DNA from: Leucocoprinus leucothites
Taxonomy: Eukaryota > Basidiomycota > Agaricomycetes > Agaricales > Agaricaceae
NCBI GenBank assembly: GCA_013368445.1
Contig: JAACJO010000022.1
Span: forward strand, 434,001 to 498,000
DNA: 64,000 bases
Reading direction: 5' to 3'
Positions 34,197 through 45,740 of the stretch are shown piece after piece (position 1 is the first letter of the stretch; each line of letters opens with the position of its first letter). The notes below the pieces were generated by a model, which had not been told where the DNA came from, made no database searches, and worked only from the letters and a program-made list of their open reading frames with translations. The translations under genes were made by a program, and so were the position numbers.

Positions 34197-36568
34197 GAGT
34201 ACTCATGAAGATCAGATAGACATCATTGATCTTCAATCAAACAAAGGATTAACAGTACATGTACCAATATTGCCCTATACAACTAGAGCGAAACACAACC
34301 TACAAGCACTACTCAATTCAGGAGCTAGTGGAGAATTTATTGACCCACAACTAGTCGATACCTACAACTTGGCAAAATTCAAGATGAAGAAGGCAATCAA
34401 AATCCATAATGCCAATGGAACACAAAACCTATCAGGAAGTTGTACTCACTATACAAAATTAAAAATAGAAGTGAACAACAAGACTATGACGATCTCTCCA
34501 AGAATAGTCAAACTTGGATCAAACCAACTATTCTTAGGAATCACATGGCTAAAGAGATTCAATCCTGATGTTGATTGGCAGAAACTGTCATTATGTTGGC
34601 AAGATGAAAACTCTCACACAATCAAATTAACCAAAGCAAAAACTGATTCCATCAATCAGTTATATTATGAAATCAATGTAAAATCCAACATATCACAACA
34701 ACCTCACAATTCAGCTACTAAACCTAAACGGGAATCAAACCCTGTGAAAGCTGTACCAAAGAAATTTCATCAGTTTCTCAAAGTCTTCAACAAAGATGAA
34801 TCTGAGAAATTACCACCCAGATGTCCTTGGGATCATAAAATCGAGACTATACCCGAATTTGAACCCAAACACATGCCAGTTTATCACCTAACACCTCAGA
34901 AAAGAACTGAACTTGACAAGTTTATTTCTGAAAACCTATGAAAGGGATATATTCGGAAATCCAAGTCACCTATGGCCTCTTCTTTCTTCTTTGTAGGAAA
35001 GAAAGGAGGAGACTTACACCCATGTCAAGACTATCGATTCCTTAACAAGAATAAGATAAAGAATGCTCATCCTATACTGAGCATATCACAAATCATGGAT
35101 AAACTCAAAGGATCTAATTGGTTCACCAAGTTAGATGTCCGACTAGGATATAATAATGTCCGAATCCATGAGGGACATAAATGGAAAGTGGCATTCCACA
35201 CTCCTAATGGGTTATATGAACCCACAGTCATGTTCTTTGGAATGGCAAATTCCCCTGCTACCTTCCAATCCATGATGGATCACATCTTTAAAGACCTTAC
35301 TGAGAAAGGCGGAGTTATTATTTACATGGATGACATCCTTATGCATGCAAAGGCAAAAGAACAACTCGAAAGACTTACTAAACAAGTCTTGAGAATTCTA
35401 TAAGAAAATGAGCTATATTTAAAGACTGAGAAATGCGAATTCAAGAAGCAATGTCTAGAGTATCACAGAGTTATCATAACTCCTGACTCTATCAAGATGG
35501 ACCCAGTCAAACTAAAGGGTATACAGGATTGGGCTGTGCCCAAGTCTGTCCGAAATATCCAACAATTCATTGGTTTCTATAACTTCTACAGAAAGTTTAT
35601 CCACAACTTCTCAGCTATTGCACAACCACTTAATGCATTACTTCGCAAAACAACAAAATTTGAATGGAATCCAGAAGCACAGAAGAGCTTTGAGAAGCTC
35701 AAGAAACAATTCCTTAAGCAATCTATACTTCAAATAGTTGATGAATCAAAGCCATTCGGAATCGAATGCGATGCTTCCACATTTGCTACAGGTGCAGTAC
35801 TACTCCAAAGGGATTCAAATGGAGATAAGCACCCTGTGGCTTATTATTCACAAACCCTTAACCCTGTGGAACAAAACTATCATGTGTCCGACCAAGAATT
35901 CCTTGCTATGATTAGAGCACTAAAGGAATGGCTACACTACCTTGAAGGATCAGCACACCCTATCATCATATGGTCTGATCACAAGAATCTCACCAGATGG
36001 TGAGAACCACAACAATTAAACCAAAGACAAGCCAGATGGATGCTATACATGACACACTTCAATTACTCCATAAAGCACTTGGCTGGAAATAAAAATACTC
36101 TTGCTGACATATTGAGTAGAAGACCAGACCTAGTTCCAGAAGGAAAGGATAACAAAGATCTCATTGCAATACCATCAGAAAAGTTCATTAACTTCCTTTC
36201 TGAGGAAATTAAAGAAGAAATTAAAAATAAACAAGAGAAGATCACCCCATCTGAAAGATTTACAGAAGATGATGGCATTTATAAATATCAGGGAAGACAT
36301 GTGATATATGAAGATGCCGAACTAAAAAGAAGACTTCTACAATGTGTACATGATCACAAGACATCAGGACACCCAGGAACAGCTGAAACATTCCGTAAAC
36401 TATCTAAATTAGTTTACTGGCCTGGAATGAACACATATGTTCAGAACTACATGAAAGGATGCCCTATTTGTCAACAGTACAAAATCAACCAACATCTGGT
36501 TAAACCACCAATGCAACCAATTAAAGGCCCTTCTTCCACAAGGCCCTTTTCCCAAATATCCATGGATC
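34197..36568 (+). pseudogene. Gypsy-D pol, first part: protease, RT, RNase H, integrase zinc domain
   Basis: Retropepsin reads LLNSGASGEFID, with the catalytic Asp of DSG changed to Asn, which fits a CpG transition in CTCGAT. The RT has SPMASSFFFVGKKGGDLHPC, LDVRLGYNNV, VMFFGMANSPATF and the catalytic VIIYMDDILMHAKA (about 35325). It is nearly open from 34972 to 35403 and from 35497 to 36003. RNase H shows FGIECDASTFATGAVLLQRD and VSDQEFLAMIRALKEW. The integrase zinc domain follows with GHPGTAETFRKLSKLVYWPG and MKGCPICQQYK. Coding breaks at 36573 in SMDLI where element E entered. The few stops (after SENL, RIL and TRW) suggest less decay than in Gypsy-A. Confidence 0.9.
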
Positions 36569-36651
36569 TTATCTGTTATAGTGACGCCGGCCCGGTCCTA
36601 AGCTGGCGCGATAAGTATCGAGTTGATCTTATCAAAGGGGACTCCTTCTTG

Positions 36652-38700
36652 GGCAAGATTTAGCGAAATGTCCTTTCTTGTGGCAGAAGAAGCATTCTCC
36701 TCTCTTGAGTGCAATTCTTTGTTCGTCGGTGAGAACGTTATTGATGATGTGGGAGTATAGTGAACCATAGACATCTCTGTCTGTGTTGCTTGGTCCTTCA
36801 TTGTACGTTTGATTGATGTCTTCTCCTTCACTCTCCTCCTCTTCAGGATTATCATCATCCTCTGCGCCAAGTTCGTATATACCTCTGTCGTCTGCTTCCC
36901 GATCATCTTCGATTGATAATCGGTATATTCCTCTTGATATTCTGTCGATATCCATGTCCCACTCGGATCGTCTGGGTCTAGATAGGGGTTGACTATAGAC
37001 GTCATTATATCGTGGTTGGGATCCATGTTGTCTACTATTCTTTTTGGTCTTTCTTGATCTATTTGAAGATCCTGGATTAGAATTTCCAATGCGGTATCTC
37101 TTTTGCTCTTGGACAACTTTGTATGCCTGTCTTGCAGCTGTTTTCCATTCTGCAAGGGTTTGGGGGTCAGCTCGGATTGCTTCGAATCTGACGTCGTTGT
37201 CAAGTCCTTCGGCGAAGTAGGATCAGAGAGAAGTGCTGTCAGTAAGTCCTGCACGTGAGGCGAGGACGGAAAAATTGGCGATGTATTCTTCGATGTATTT
37301 GTTTCGTTGTCTATAATAGCGGAGCTCTCTCTCAGCCTCAAAGCTCTGTTGTGTTGGAGCAAATGACTGTTCGAGCGCATTCTTGAACTCATCGAAGGTG
37401 TGTGGGGTGTATCCTGCTTGGGTAGCTGCAGTTGCTTGACTAAGTCTGTAATCCTGTTGCCATAACTTGGCAGCTCCATCGAGTAATCCAAGGGTGTAGT
37501 TGATTCTTGATTGGTCATCTGTGACACCATATGAGTCGAAGTAGAGTTCGACTTCGGCCATCCATGGTCTGTAATAGCTTGGGTTGCCATCAAACCTGTT
37601 GGGCTTTGGGTACTTAAGCTGGAATCCTGCTTGAGGTTGTGCCATTGGGTTTGGCGGGGGGTTTGGATTAGGATTTGGTGGTCCTCCTCCTGGTCCTCCT
37701 GGTCCTCCTGGTCCTCCAGGCGGATTACCTCCGGGCCTTGGTGGTCCTCCTTGAGGATTTGGTGGTGGCGGTGTGGGACTTCTTTGGTTTGAAGAGCCTC
37801 CTGTGTTGGTGACAACTGCCTTTGCTTTCCCTTTTGTTTGGGTGTTAGTGGGTACGGTGATGGTGGTACTGGCTGTAGTAATGTTGGGATTGGTTGTTGG
37901 TAAGGTACTGGTACTGGCAATACCGGTGGGGAATTAGTAAAGCTAAAGGGGATAGGGTTCGTAATGGGACTGAGGAACCTTGGGCTATGTCCAAAGGCTG
38001 GGCTCGAGGAGTAAGAAGGGGGTCTATCGAGTCTGGGTTTCTCTGGGGATTTAAGTTTAAGATTATCGATTGCCCTTGCAAGTGCTTCTGCTTCCTCTTC
38101 TGTTCGATTTCCTTCAGATTCTTGTTGGCTTCTTTCTCCACTATCTGTTCCTTCTTCGTCTTCTTCTTCGTCTTCTTCGTCAAATTCAGATTCTTCTGAA
38201 CTTGGAGTGTCAATTCTGGGCTCTGAATGATTGTCTTGTGAGGTGTCTTCAGTTCTTGGGGTAATGTCAAGGATTGGTTCTGGTTCGATGGTCCTGCTAG
38301 ATTCTGCAGGGGTTTCTGGAAATGGAGTTTGTCTTCTTTTTGCTTCTTCAATGTACTGTTCTTCGGTAACGTCTCGAAGTTCTTCAAGACCAGCTCCTCT
38401 TTCAATTTGTTGTTTGACAGTTCTGTGAAGTTGCTTGTGACCAACTGCTGCGTATTCGGCTTCAAGGACTCCTTCTTGTTCTTTCTTGATTGGGACGTAG
38501 GCAACTTTTCCTTCGTGTTCTTTGATGTAATAAAATCTTCCTGATCCTTTACTTCTGTAGAACCTTGTTCTTCGGGTTTCACTGTAGTAGGTACTGTAGG
38601 ATTCTTCTGGGAATTCTCTTCTTGCGAAGATTTCAACTTGTCTTGCAAACTCTGCTGGGTCCGTTGTGGACTATGTTTATGGGTGCCTATAGAGACACCT
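36652..38700 (-). pseudogene. Element E gag, truncated after the zinc knuckle
   Basis: The conserved frame (DPAEFARQVEIFARREFPEE, about 38665) has no ATG of its own and is preceded by a stop, so an upstream exon or other start mechanism would be needed. It holds the FYYIKEHEGKVAYVPIKK region, an acidic EFDEEDEEEDEEG run, a PGGPGG linker, a capsid domain at 37640-37220 (YPKPNRFDGNPSYYRPWMAE) and CFFCHKKGHFAKSC at about 36700-36660. A one-base difference near 37935 shifts the frame, and a TGA follows SLTDSTSL-like sequence near 37222. The 440-codon open frame at 37920-36598 is out of register with the capsid and is not the product. Coding ends at the deletion junction. Confidence 0.82.
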
Positions 38701-39232
38701 GGTATGGTCTTAAATGGTAAGTTGTCCTTAAGACAATTATCACACTTGCAGTTTGATTCTGCCGTGGTTGGAAAATTAGTTTATAGTCGCTATGGACTCA
38801 CCTTTATAGTCACTAGGACTGTGTATTTATAGTCTCTTTAAGACTTTCAACAGATAAACTGTCTTCCGAGTATTTACCCTCGGGTCTGGTATTCTTCAGA
38901 GATATGCCAAACTTTCTGGCAAATTTCTCCCTTCCGAGTATCTACCCTCGGGTCTGGTATCTTATTTGAGATTCAGGTACAATGACCTTAGCTCTCACAA
39001 GCCTCCAAATGTTTTAAGAGCGTGGGTATTCGCTCAGATCAATAAGAGTGATCCTCAACTAATCCACTAGTTGGCAATGTGTGTCGACCCTCTTTTCGTT
39101 GTTATGCACAATAGTTTTGGGACAGCTTGTGCAATAACCGCGATAACCCAAATCGACAGTGTTTGCAACGTTGTTGGGTTACTGGGCAAAGTAACGGCTC
39201 TGTGCTAACAGAGAAGGATCATTTCTACTTAA

Positions 39233-39896
39233 TGTTATAGTGACGCCGGCCCGGTCCTAAGCTGGCGCGATAAGTATCAAGTTGATCTTATCAAAGGGGA
39301 CTCCTTCTTGGTAAGCGACAAAGTCATTTACTAAGTCAGAGTTATAATACGGCGATTATAGAGTTTAAGACTTTTAGTAATTGAGATCTTAGAGCTTAAG
39401 TTCAATTCGACTTTGTATAGATAAAGGCTCGTATTGAGTCTCCACCTAACCAAGTAGAAACGATGTTTCTCCTTGGTAGATGTCGACGACTTATATACGA
39501 TACAAGTCGGTATCTATTATTAACTAGGGCTAAGGGCTTCTAATGAAAGAAGAGAAGCATACGGCTTCCTTAACGCTAATTAAACTATATAAGACGCGAT
39601 CTGTCAAAGAAGCTTTAGAAGTTCTTCTAAAGAAGTTCTTCTTTGATCATATGATTGATCACTAGGTAAGTCCAAATATAGCGCAGCTATATTTAACAAT
39701 CACATGTCATCAAAATACAAACAAAACCAAACAAGTCATAATGAGTCATAATCAGACAAAGTAAACAAGTCAAAACAAATGAGAAAATACAAGAACAAAT
39801 AAGAAGAAACATAATTGCGATATTACTTAAGTAAAGCTAATATCGACTTCGTATTATAGATGGAACAAATGCTAGATATAATCAATATACATAACA
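39233..39896 (-). repeat. 5' LTR of element E (664 bp)
   Basis: Clearly homologous to the Gypsy-D LTR at 30758-31422. Many sites read CG here and TG or CA in Gypsy-D, for example CCGGGCCGGCGTCAC against CTGGGCCAGTGTCAC. Confidence 0.9.
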
Positions 39897-39901
39897 TTAT
39901 C

Positions 39902-40830
39902 ACAGATCTACCACCTGACGATGGATATGATTGTATATTGTCCATAGTGGACCATGGACTTATGAAAGGGATAATCCTAACTCCAACAAAGAAAACAGTA
40001 AATGCCAATGGCATTGCTGAAATTCTTATTGACAAAGTATTTTCAAAATATGGAATGCCCAACAAAATCATCTCAGATCGAGATCCACGATTTGCTGCTA
40101 AATCAATGCAAAAACTTTATGAAAAACTCAATATCACACCAGCCCTGTCTACAGCATATCATCCACAGACAGATGGTACTACCAAAAGGTACAACCAAGA
40201 AATTGAGTTTTACTTGGCAGTTTACACATCACAAAATCAGACCATATGGAAACAAGCACTTCCAATGATTGAATTCATACATAATATGAAACCCCATTCT
40301 GGAAGAAAACACTCACCATATGAATTAATACTAGGATATAACCCACAAGTGTTCATCTCAGATAAAGAGATAGACACACCTTCTATCAATGAGAAGTCCT
40401 TATTCTTAGAACAAGTTCAAGAAGCAGCTCTAGAGGCACATGAACAAACACATCTCATAATGGCTCAACAAAAGAACCAACTATGGATGCCATTCAAAGT
40501 AGGAGACTGAGTTTGGTTAGATAACCGAAATCTCCCTTTGCCCTATGCTTCTAAGAAGCTCAACCAGAGAAGAGAAGTTCCATTTACTATTATTAAAAAG
40601 ACCTCTCCAGTCAACTACAAACTCAGACTACTACCAAAGTGGAAAATTCACAACAAGTTCCACACTTCACTCCTCATGCCAGTAACTGAGAACGACATGT
40701 ATGGGAAACACAACCCTAAACCACCACCTGTTCTTGTCTCAGGAGAAGAACAATATGAAGTTGAAGCAGTCCTAAATCATAGAACTTGCAGGCTATGCTC
40801 AGGAACAAAAATAGAATACCTAAAATGGGT
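39902..40830 (+). pseudogene. Gypsy-D pol, second part: integrase core and chromodomain remnant
   Basis: The frame resumes directly after the TTATC duplication as TDLPPDDGYDCILSIVDHG, with SDRDPRFAAKSMQKL and AYHPQTDGTTKRYNQEIEFY completing the integrase Asp-Asp-Glu set. One stop follows FKVGD (40510), then the LDNRNLPLPYASKKL region and PVTENDMYGKH. A chromodomain begins as EEQYEVEAVLNHRTC...KIEYL but loses homology before the WKGY core, so the reader domain is probably broken. Confidence 0.87.
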
Positions 40831-41404
40831 CATATCAAGATGCTTTGCCTGGGATATCATTGCACCTGGTGCAACACTTTTTCCCCTGGCCATTTCACCA
40901 AGTATTGTTCCTGAAATCTTTATAAAGGAATTGCTTGATGGGATCTACCCCCAGTTGCCCTGGCAGTACTTTCCATTACCAAGGGAGTCAATGCCACCAA
41001 GGCTCTTGCTCTGCAGTCCATCTCCGAGTCTGCCAAAGTACAGCCCTGCCAGTCCAGTGTACCAACTGGCAATCACAGTGCCCCCATCACCAATGTCAAT
41101 GGACTTTGATCCAAACAACATAATCCAACATCCACAGCCATTAACACCACCACTCTCAGCCCCACCTACAACCCTCCTTTTACGCCACAATGAGGCCATA
41201 AACCCACATCATGAGGAAGGCAGTATGGTCGTCTCCAGATCTCAGTCTGTTCCTCCCATCCAAACTATTGAGGATGCAGTCCAAATGGACTTTCCCATCA
41301 CGGTCAAACTTCTCACATCTATGAAGGAGACCACCCCCTTACACCTCCATATGAAGATGGCAATTATGAATCTTACTACAATGATAAAGCCAACTTCAAC
41401 ATAG
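40831..41404 (+). pseudogene. Gypsy-D ORF3 remnant (Pro/Ser-rich)
   Basis: The same open frame continues from the broken chromodomain into a Pro/Ser/Leu-rich segment (LPKYSPASPVYQLAITVPP, QHPQPLTPPLSAPPTT) up to 41404. It occupies the place of ORF3 in Gypsy-A and Gypsy-B. Without a start codon or a known motif, function is open; it may be ORF3 fused by a deletion that removed the chromodomain end. Confidence 0.45.
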
Positions 41405-41477
41405 ATGGTGAAGGTAATCTACCTTAGTGACTTAGATAGTTACTAAGATATGGACATCTTAGCTAGGAAAGGGATAA

Positions 41478-41884
41478 TGTTATGTATATTGATTATATCT
41501 AGCATTTGTTTCCTATACAATACGAAGTCGATATTAGCTTTACTTAAGTAATATTGCAATTATGTTTTCATCTTATTTGTTCTTGTATTTTCCTAGTTTA
41601 TTTTGACTCATTTACTTTGTCTTATTATGACTCATTATAACTTGTTTGGTTTTGTTTACCTTTTGATGACATGTGATCATTAAATATAGCCATGCTATAT
41701 TTGGACTATCTTATAATCTAGTCAGATGATCAAAGAAGAACTTCTTTAGAAGAACTTCTAAAGCTTTTTTGACAGATCACATCTTATATAGTTTAATTAG
41801 CGTTAAGGAAGCTGTACACTTCTCTTCTTTCATTAGAAGCCCTTAGCCCTAGTTAATAATAGATACAGACTTGTATCATATATA
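41478..41884 (+). repeat. 3' LTR of Gypsy-D, truncated by Tc1-J2
   Basis: It matches 30758-31165 closely. The remaining ~260 bp expected after the Tc1 insertion are absent. Confidence 0.88.
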
Positions 41885-43477
41885 CAGTGGCTCAAAAAAC
41901 TGTCCCAATGTTTTCGCATTTTGGACATATTTGCTAATACCAGGGCAGATATATGGCCTAGCATCCTGAAAATATTCACACAGGTACCTTGACATATTGG
42001 GCGCATATATTCCCATGATCACATGACCTTGTCCATCAATGAATTAATAATGAATTATCGAAAATATCTACTCATTGGGACAGTTTTTTGACCCTCTGTT
42101 ATCTACCTACTCAATACTTTGTATGACCTCCTCTTGCCCTGATAACTGCCTCAATCCTTCTGGGCATGCTTTCTATCAGCCTTTGGCACCTTTCTGCTGG
42201 AATCTTATTCCACTCCTCTACTAGCCTCTCCCACAATTCAAATACTCCCTTGGGTGGTCTTTCATATGCCTTCAGCTGGTCCTTCAGGTAGGTCCAGAGG
42301 TGTTCAATGGGATTTAGGTCAGGGGATTGTGCAGGCCATGGTAGAACTTGAATGTTGTTGTCCACAAACCATTGTTGTCCCAGTTTTGAGGTGTGTTTTG
42401 GGTCATTATCCTGCTGGAATATCCTCTCCTCCTCCTCCATCTCCAACTTTTCAAAGCTTTCCACCACCCCATTGTCCAAAATCTCGCAGTATTGCACTGC
42501 ATCCATATTCCCTTGAACCTCTATCAGCTTTCCTACCCCATTCCACCCCATACACCCCCACACCATCATGTTACCACCTCCTCCATGTTTGACAGTAGGG
42601 AGAGTGGTCCTATCTGACAGTGGTTCCCCCCTCTCCTTCCAGGTATACACCTTTCCATCTGACCCAATCCTGTTGATCTTTGTTTCATCTGTCCACAACA
42701 CCCTCTTCCAGTCCTCCACTGTCCAATTCCTATGTTCATGTGCAGAGTCAAGGCATTCCTCACAATGTTGCTTTTTGAGTAGAGGTCATTTGATCTTGGT
42801 TACAGAGCAAAATCCATTATCCTGAAGGGTATTTCTGACAGTTTGGGGTGTGACAGGGTCAGACAGAGTAGAGTTAATGAAATTTGTAGCCTGGACAGCA
42901 TTATCTAGCTTTCCAGAGGTTATTTGGTGAATTATTGCTTTTTTATCATGAGGAGAAAGCTTGGAAGGACATCCTCCCTTGTTGTTTTCCTTGTCCCCAT
43001 CAACTTCTTTATTGATCCTCCCAACAGTAGACTTGCCTAGACTAGTTTTATGTTCAATATGGCACAAAGAATAGCCATCTTTGAGAAGAGAAGTGACTTG
43101 GGAGTATTAGGTAGAGGAGATAGCTTTTATGATGTAGTGGCAGGAAGAAAGACAGTTGTAGCCATCTCAACATGTCAACCAAGGTCACATGATCTTGTTT
43201 ACTACTCCCACACCTGCCCTGATGCTCCCCTGGCATGTTACAAGATAGATACTGGGAGGCTGACAGGGGGTCAAAAAACTGTCCCAATGAGTAGATATTT
43301 TTAATAATTCATTACTAATTCATTGATGGACAAGGTCATGTGATCATGGGAATATATGCTCCCAATATGTCAAGGTACCTGTGTGAATATTTTCAGGATG
43401 CTAGGCCATATATCTGCCCTGGTATTAGCAAATATGTCCAAAATGCGAAAACATTGGGACAGTTTTTTGAGCCACTG
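41885..43477 (-). mobile_element. Tc1-like transposon J, copy 2
   Basis: It has the same ~210-bp inverted repeats, TA flanks (41883-41884 and 43478-43479) and 1593-bp length as copy 1. The two copies differ at scattered positions, largely C/T and G/A, concentrated in the 5' part of the transposase. Confidence 0.92.
42111..43130 (-). pseudogene. Tc1-J2 transposase with several stops
   Basis: The catalytic half (42719-42111) is open and carries RVLWTDETKINRIG, FQQDNDPKHTSK and SPDLNPIEHLWTYLK. Upstream, the frame has a stop near residue 8 (TAA in place of CAA), another after SVTKIK (a TGA where copy 1 reads CGA), and Arg-to-Gln and Arg-to-Cys changes in the segment before HEHRNWTVEDW. The lesions differ from those of copy 1, so the copies died independently after insertion. 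Confidence 0.88.
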
Positions 43478-43479
43478 TA

Positions 43480-44060
43480 TAACAGCTGGTATTCTGCCAT
43501 TGAATTTGAAAACTGTGATCCTAAACTGTGAACATATTGCATTGTGCTAAATTTGAGGAACATACCAGGTTCAGGGTCCATGGGGGAAAATCCTTGTTTG
43601 ACTGAAATTACAAGAGTCCTTGGCTATGGTGTAGGAGTCTATGGGGAGGCAGGTAGAGACCTTCTCTGCTGGCAAAAGATATAGGGCTGGTAGTCTCAAG
43701 GAAGATAACCTGCATTAGATTCAGATAACCAGGGAACAAGACTAGTTAAAAATGTACACACCTTTCCCACACTATGCTAGCACACCAAAGTGTGTCTGCA
43801 AGCTTTTAGAATGGCCTAAGCTAGGTTGTACTTTCACAGCTGGGATTTGGCTCTACTCCACCAAGGAGGATGGTCATTTTGTCCATCAGAATATCATAGA
43901 GGCACGATTTATCAATGAGCAGATGAGAATGGAGGACAGTATCTGTGTATCTAAGTGTGGTATGAACAAGGGAGGCAACTATGGAAGTCAATGTGGGAAT
44001 AATGGGCAAGGCATTTTAGAATCAGAGCTCAGGAACTGAGAATATTGGTATATCTCTACT
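43480..44060. other. No gene recognised
   Basis: CpG-poor unique sequence between Tc1-J2 and the ~118-bp array. There is no LTR continuation and no recognisable motif on either strand. Confidence 0.45.
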
Positions 44061-45740
44061 AAGTCAAAGAGAGTGTATGGGTGGCCTTGGTTGGTCTCTA
44101 CTGAGAGATCCTTTAGAGGCTGACTGATGACACAAAAGGCAATGAGCCTTGCTGTCCATGTACATTAGTGCATAGTGCTCAAGCACCATCTCACCTATTG
44201 CTTGCCTCAGTTGCACATGACTGAGATACTCAGCTAAAGCCCCCTGGATGCTGAAGAAGGATATATTAGAGTCAGCACTCAGCAATCAAGAATATCAGTG
44301 CATCTCTGCTAAGTCAAAAAGGGTGAATGGGAAGCCTTGGTTGGTCTCTACCAAGAGATCCAGTGGAGGCTGACCAACAACATGAAAGGCAATGAGTTCT
44401 GTTGTCTGTGTATGTCAGTGCATAATACTCAAGGGCTGTCTTACCCATTGCTTGGCTCGATTGTATATTACTGAGATACTCGGCAAAAAAGCCTGGATAA
44501 TGAAAAAGGATTTATTAGAGCCAGAGCTTGGGAATTGAGAATATCAGTGTAACTCTACTACTGAGTCAAAGAGAGTGTATGGGAAGCTTTGGTTGGTCAC
44601 TACTGAGAGACCCTGCAGAGGCTGACCAACAACACAAACAGCAATGAGTCCTGTTGTCTGTGTATGTTGAGGCATAAGGGTCAAGTGCAGCCTCACCTAT
44701 CACTTGCCTCAGTTGTACATTACTGAGATCCTCAGCAAAAGCTTCCTAATAACAGGAAAGGATATTTTGAAATCAGAATTCAGTGACTGAGAAGGTTGGT
44801 GAGTCTGTACTAAGCCCAAGAGTATGTATAACAAGGCTTGGTTGATCTCTACCAAGAGCTCTAGTACAGGCTTACCAATACTACAAAAAGAAATATGTCT
44901 TGGAACCATGTAGGTCAGTGTACACCAACCAAACCCATGAGAACATGTGGTTTGCCCTGCTTGAACTCCACTAAAGGACTTGGTCAGACCCACTGACAAT
45001 GCAAAAGGAAAATTTATCAGATTGAATACATTAATGCATAATGAGCAAGTGGAGTATGAACCAGGACTTACCTGGTTATACTCCACTGAGAGCCTCAGCA
45101 AATACTTGTCATGACAAAAATGGCATATTCAAGCAGAAATTATAGATATCAGTGTATATTTACCATGACAAACAGCAGATCTCAGCTGAGGGGCCTAGAC
45201 AGAGTAAACCAATGACAAAAAAAGAAAGTTTCCCTGCCAACCATGTATACTGGTAATAAACTCTGAATATAGGAGGTCCTGTAGCTTGCCTCAGATGAAC
45301 CCCAAGAGGGACAGTGAAGGCTACCTGATGGATAGTTATGGGGAATTTACTGTAGGAACAGTTAATAATTTCCCATGCATATTTACCAACTCAAGCAGAA
45401 TGCATATCTATAGTAAGAGCTATGCAGGATACTCCAACACACAAAAGGAAATAACTCCTGCATGTGTATAGGCTGGTGCACAATAACTAAGCAAGTGAGG
45501 ATGTGTGACTTACCTCAGTCAGACTCTGCCAATGGCTCTTATGGACACTCACCATTGGCACAAAGGGAAATATCCCTTGTGAACCACCTACATCAGTTCT
45601 CATCACCTGAGCTCATGAGGACTCATGGCTTACCCTGGTTATACTCAACCATAGTATCAAGTTAAAGCCCACCAGCTCTACAAAAGGTTATAATTCCTAC
45701 TGGCCAAGTACACTGGTGCCCAGTAACTGAATGTAATCAC
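44060..45740 (-). repeat. Degenerate ~118-bp tandem array of exon/intron-like units
   Basis: About fourteen units follow one another at 115-125 bp spacing. The left half shows a two-unit higher-order period near 245 bp (TTGGTTGGTCTCTAC at about 44090, 44337 and 44590). On the minus strand a typical unit reads GTAAGTCC, about 60 nt, CTGAT, pyrimidine tract, TTGTCAG, then 36-39 nt encoding 12-13 residues such as QPLKDLSVETNQ, QPPLDLLVETNQ, KPVLELLVEINQ or ALAEYLSHVQLR. Many donor and acceptor sites have since mutated. Confidence 0.7.

Larger units (their letters stand above)
36574..39896 (-). mobile_element. Element E: young, internally deleted relative of Gypsy-D
   Basis: It is inserted in the Gypsy-D integrase with a perfect TTATC duplication (36569-36573 and 39897-39901). 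On the minus strand it consists of a full 5' LTR (39896-39233), leader and gag up to the zinc knuckle. It then jumps to the last ~79 bp of a 3' LTR (36652-36574). All of pol and most of the 3' LTR are missing. CpGs are abundant, unlike the flanks. Confidence 0.92.
30758..41884 (+). mobile_element. Ty3/Gypsy chromovirus Gypsy-D (interrupted by element E and truncated at Tc1-J2)
   Basis: It has a 5' LTR of 665 bp, leader, gag, protease, RT, RNase H, integrase, chromodomain remnant, 3' ORF, polypurine tract GGAAAGGGATAA and the first ~405 bp of the 3' LTR. The integrase is split by E (36574-39896). The 3' LTR ends at Tc1-J2; its last ~260 bp are not found beyond 43479. The left target site would be CATAG (30753-30757), but no right partner can be seen. 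Confidence 0.9.

Noticed and set aside
36598..37920. 440-codon open frame in element E
   Set aside because: It is out of register with the Gag capsid and shifts from the conserved Gag frame at a one-base difference near 37935; low-complexity composition of an off-frame translation.
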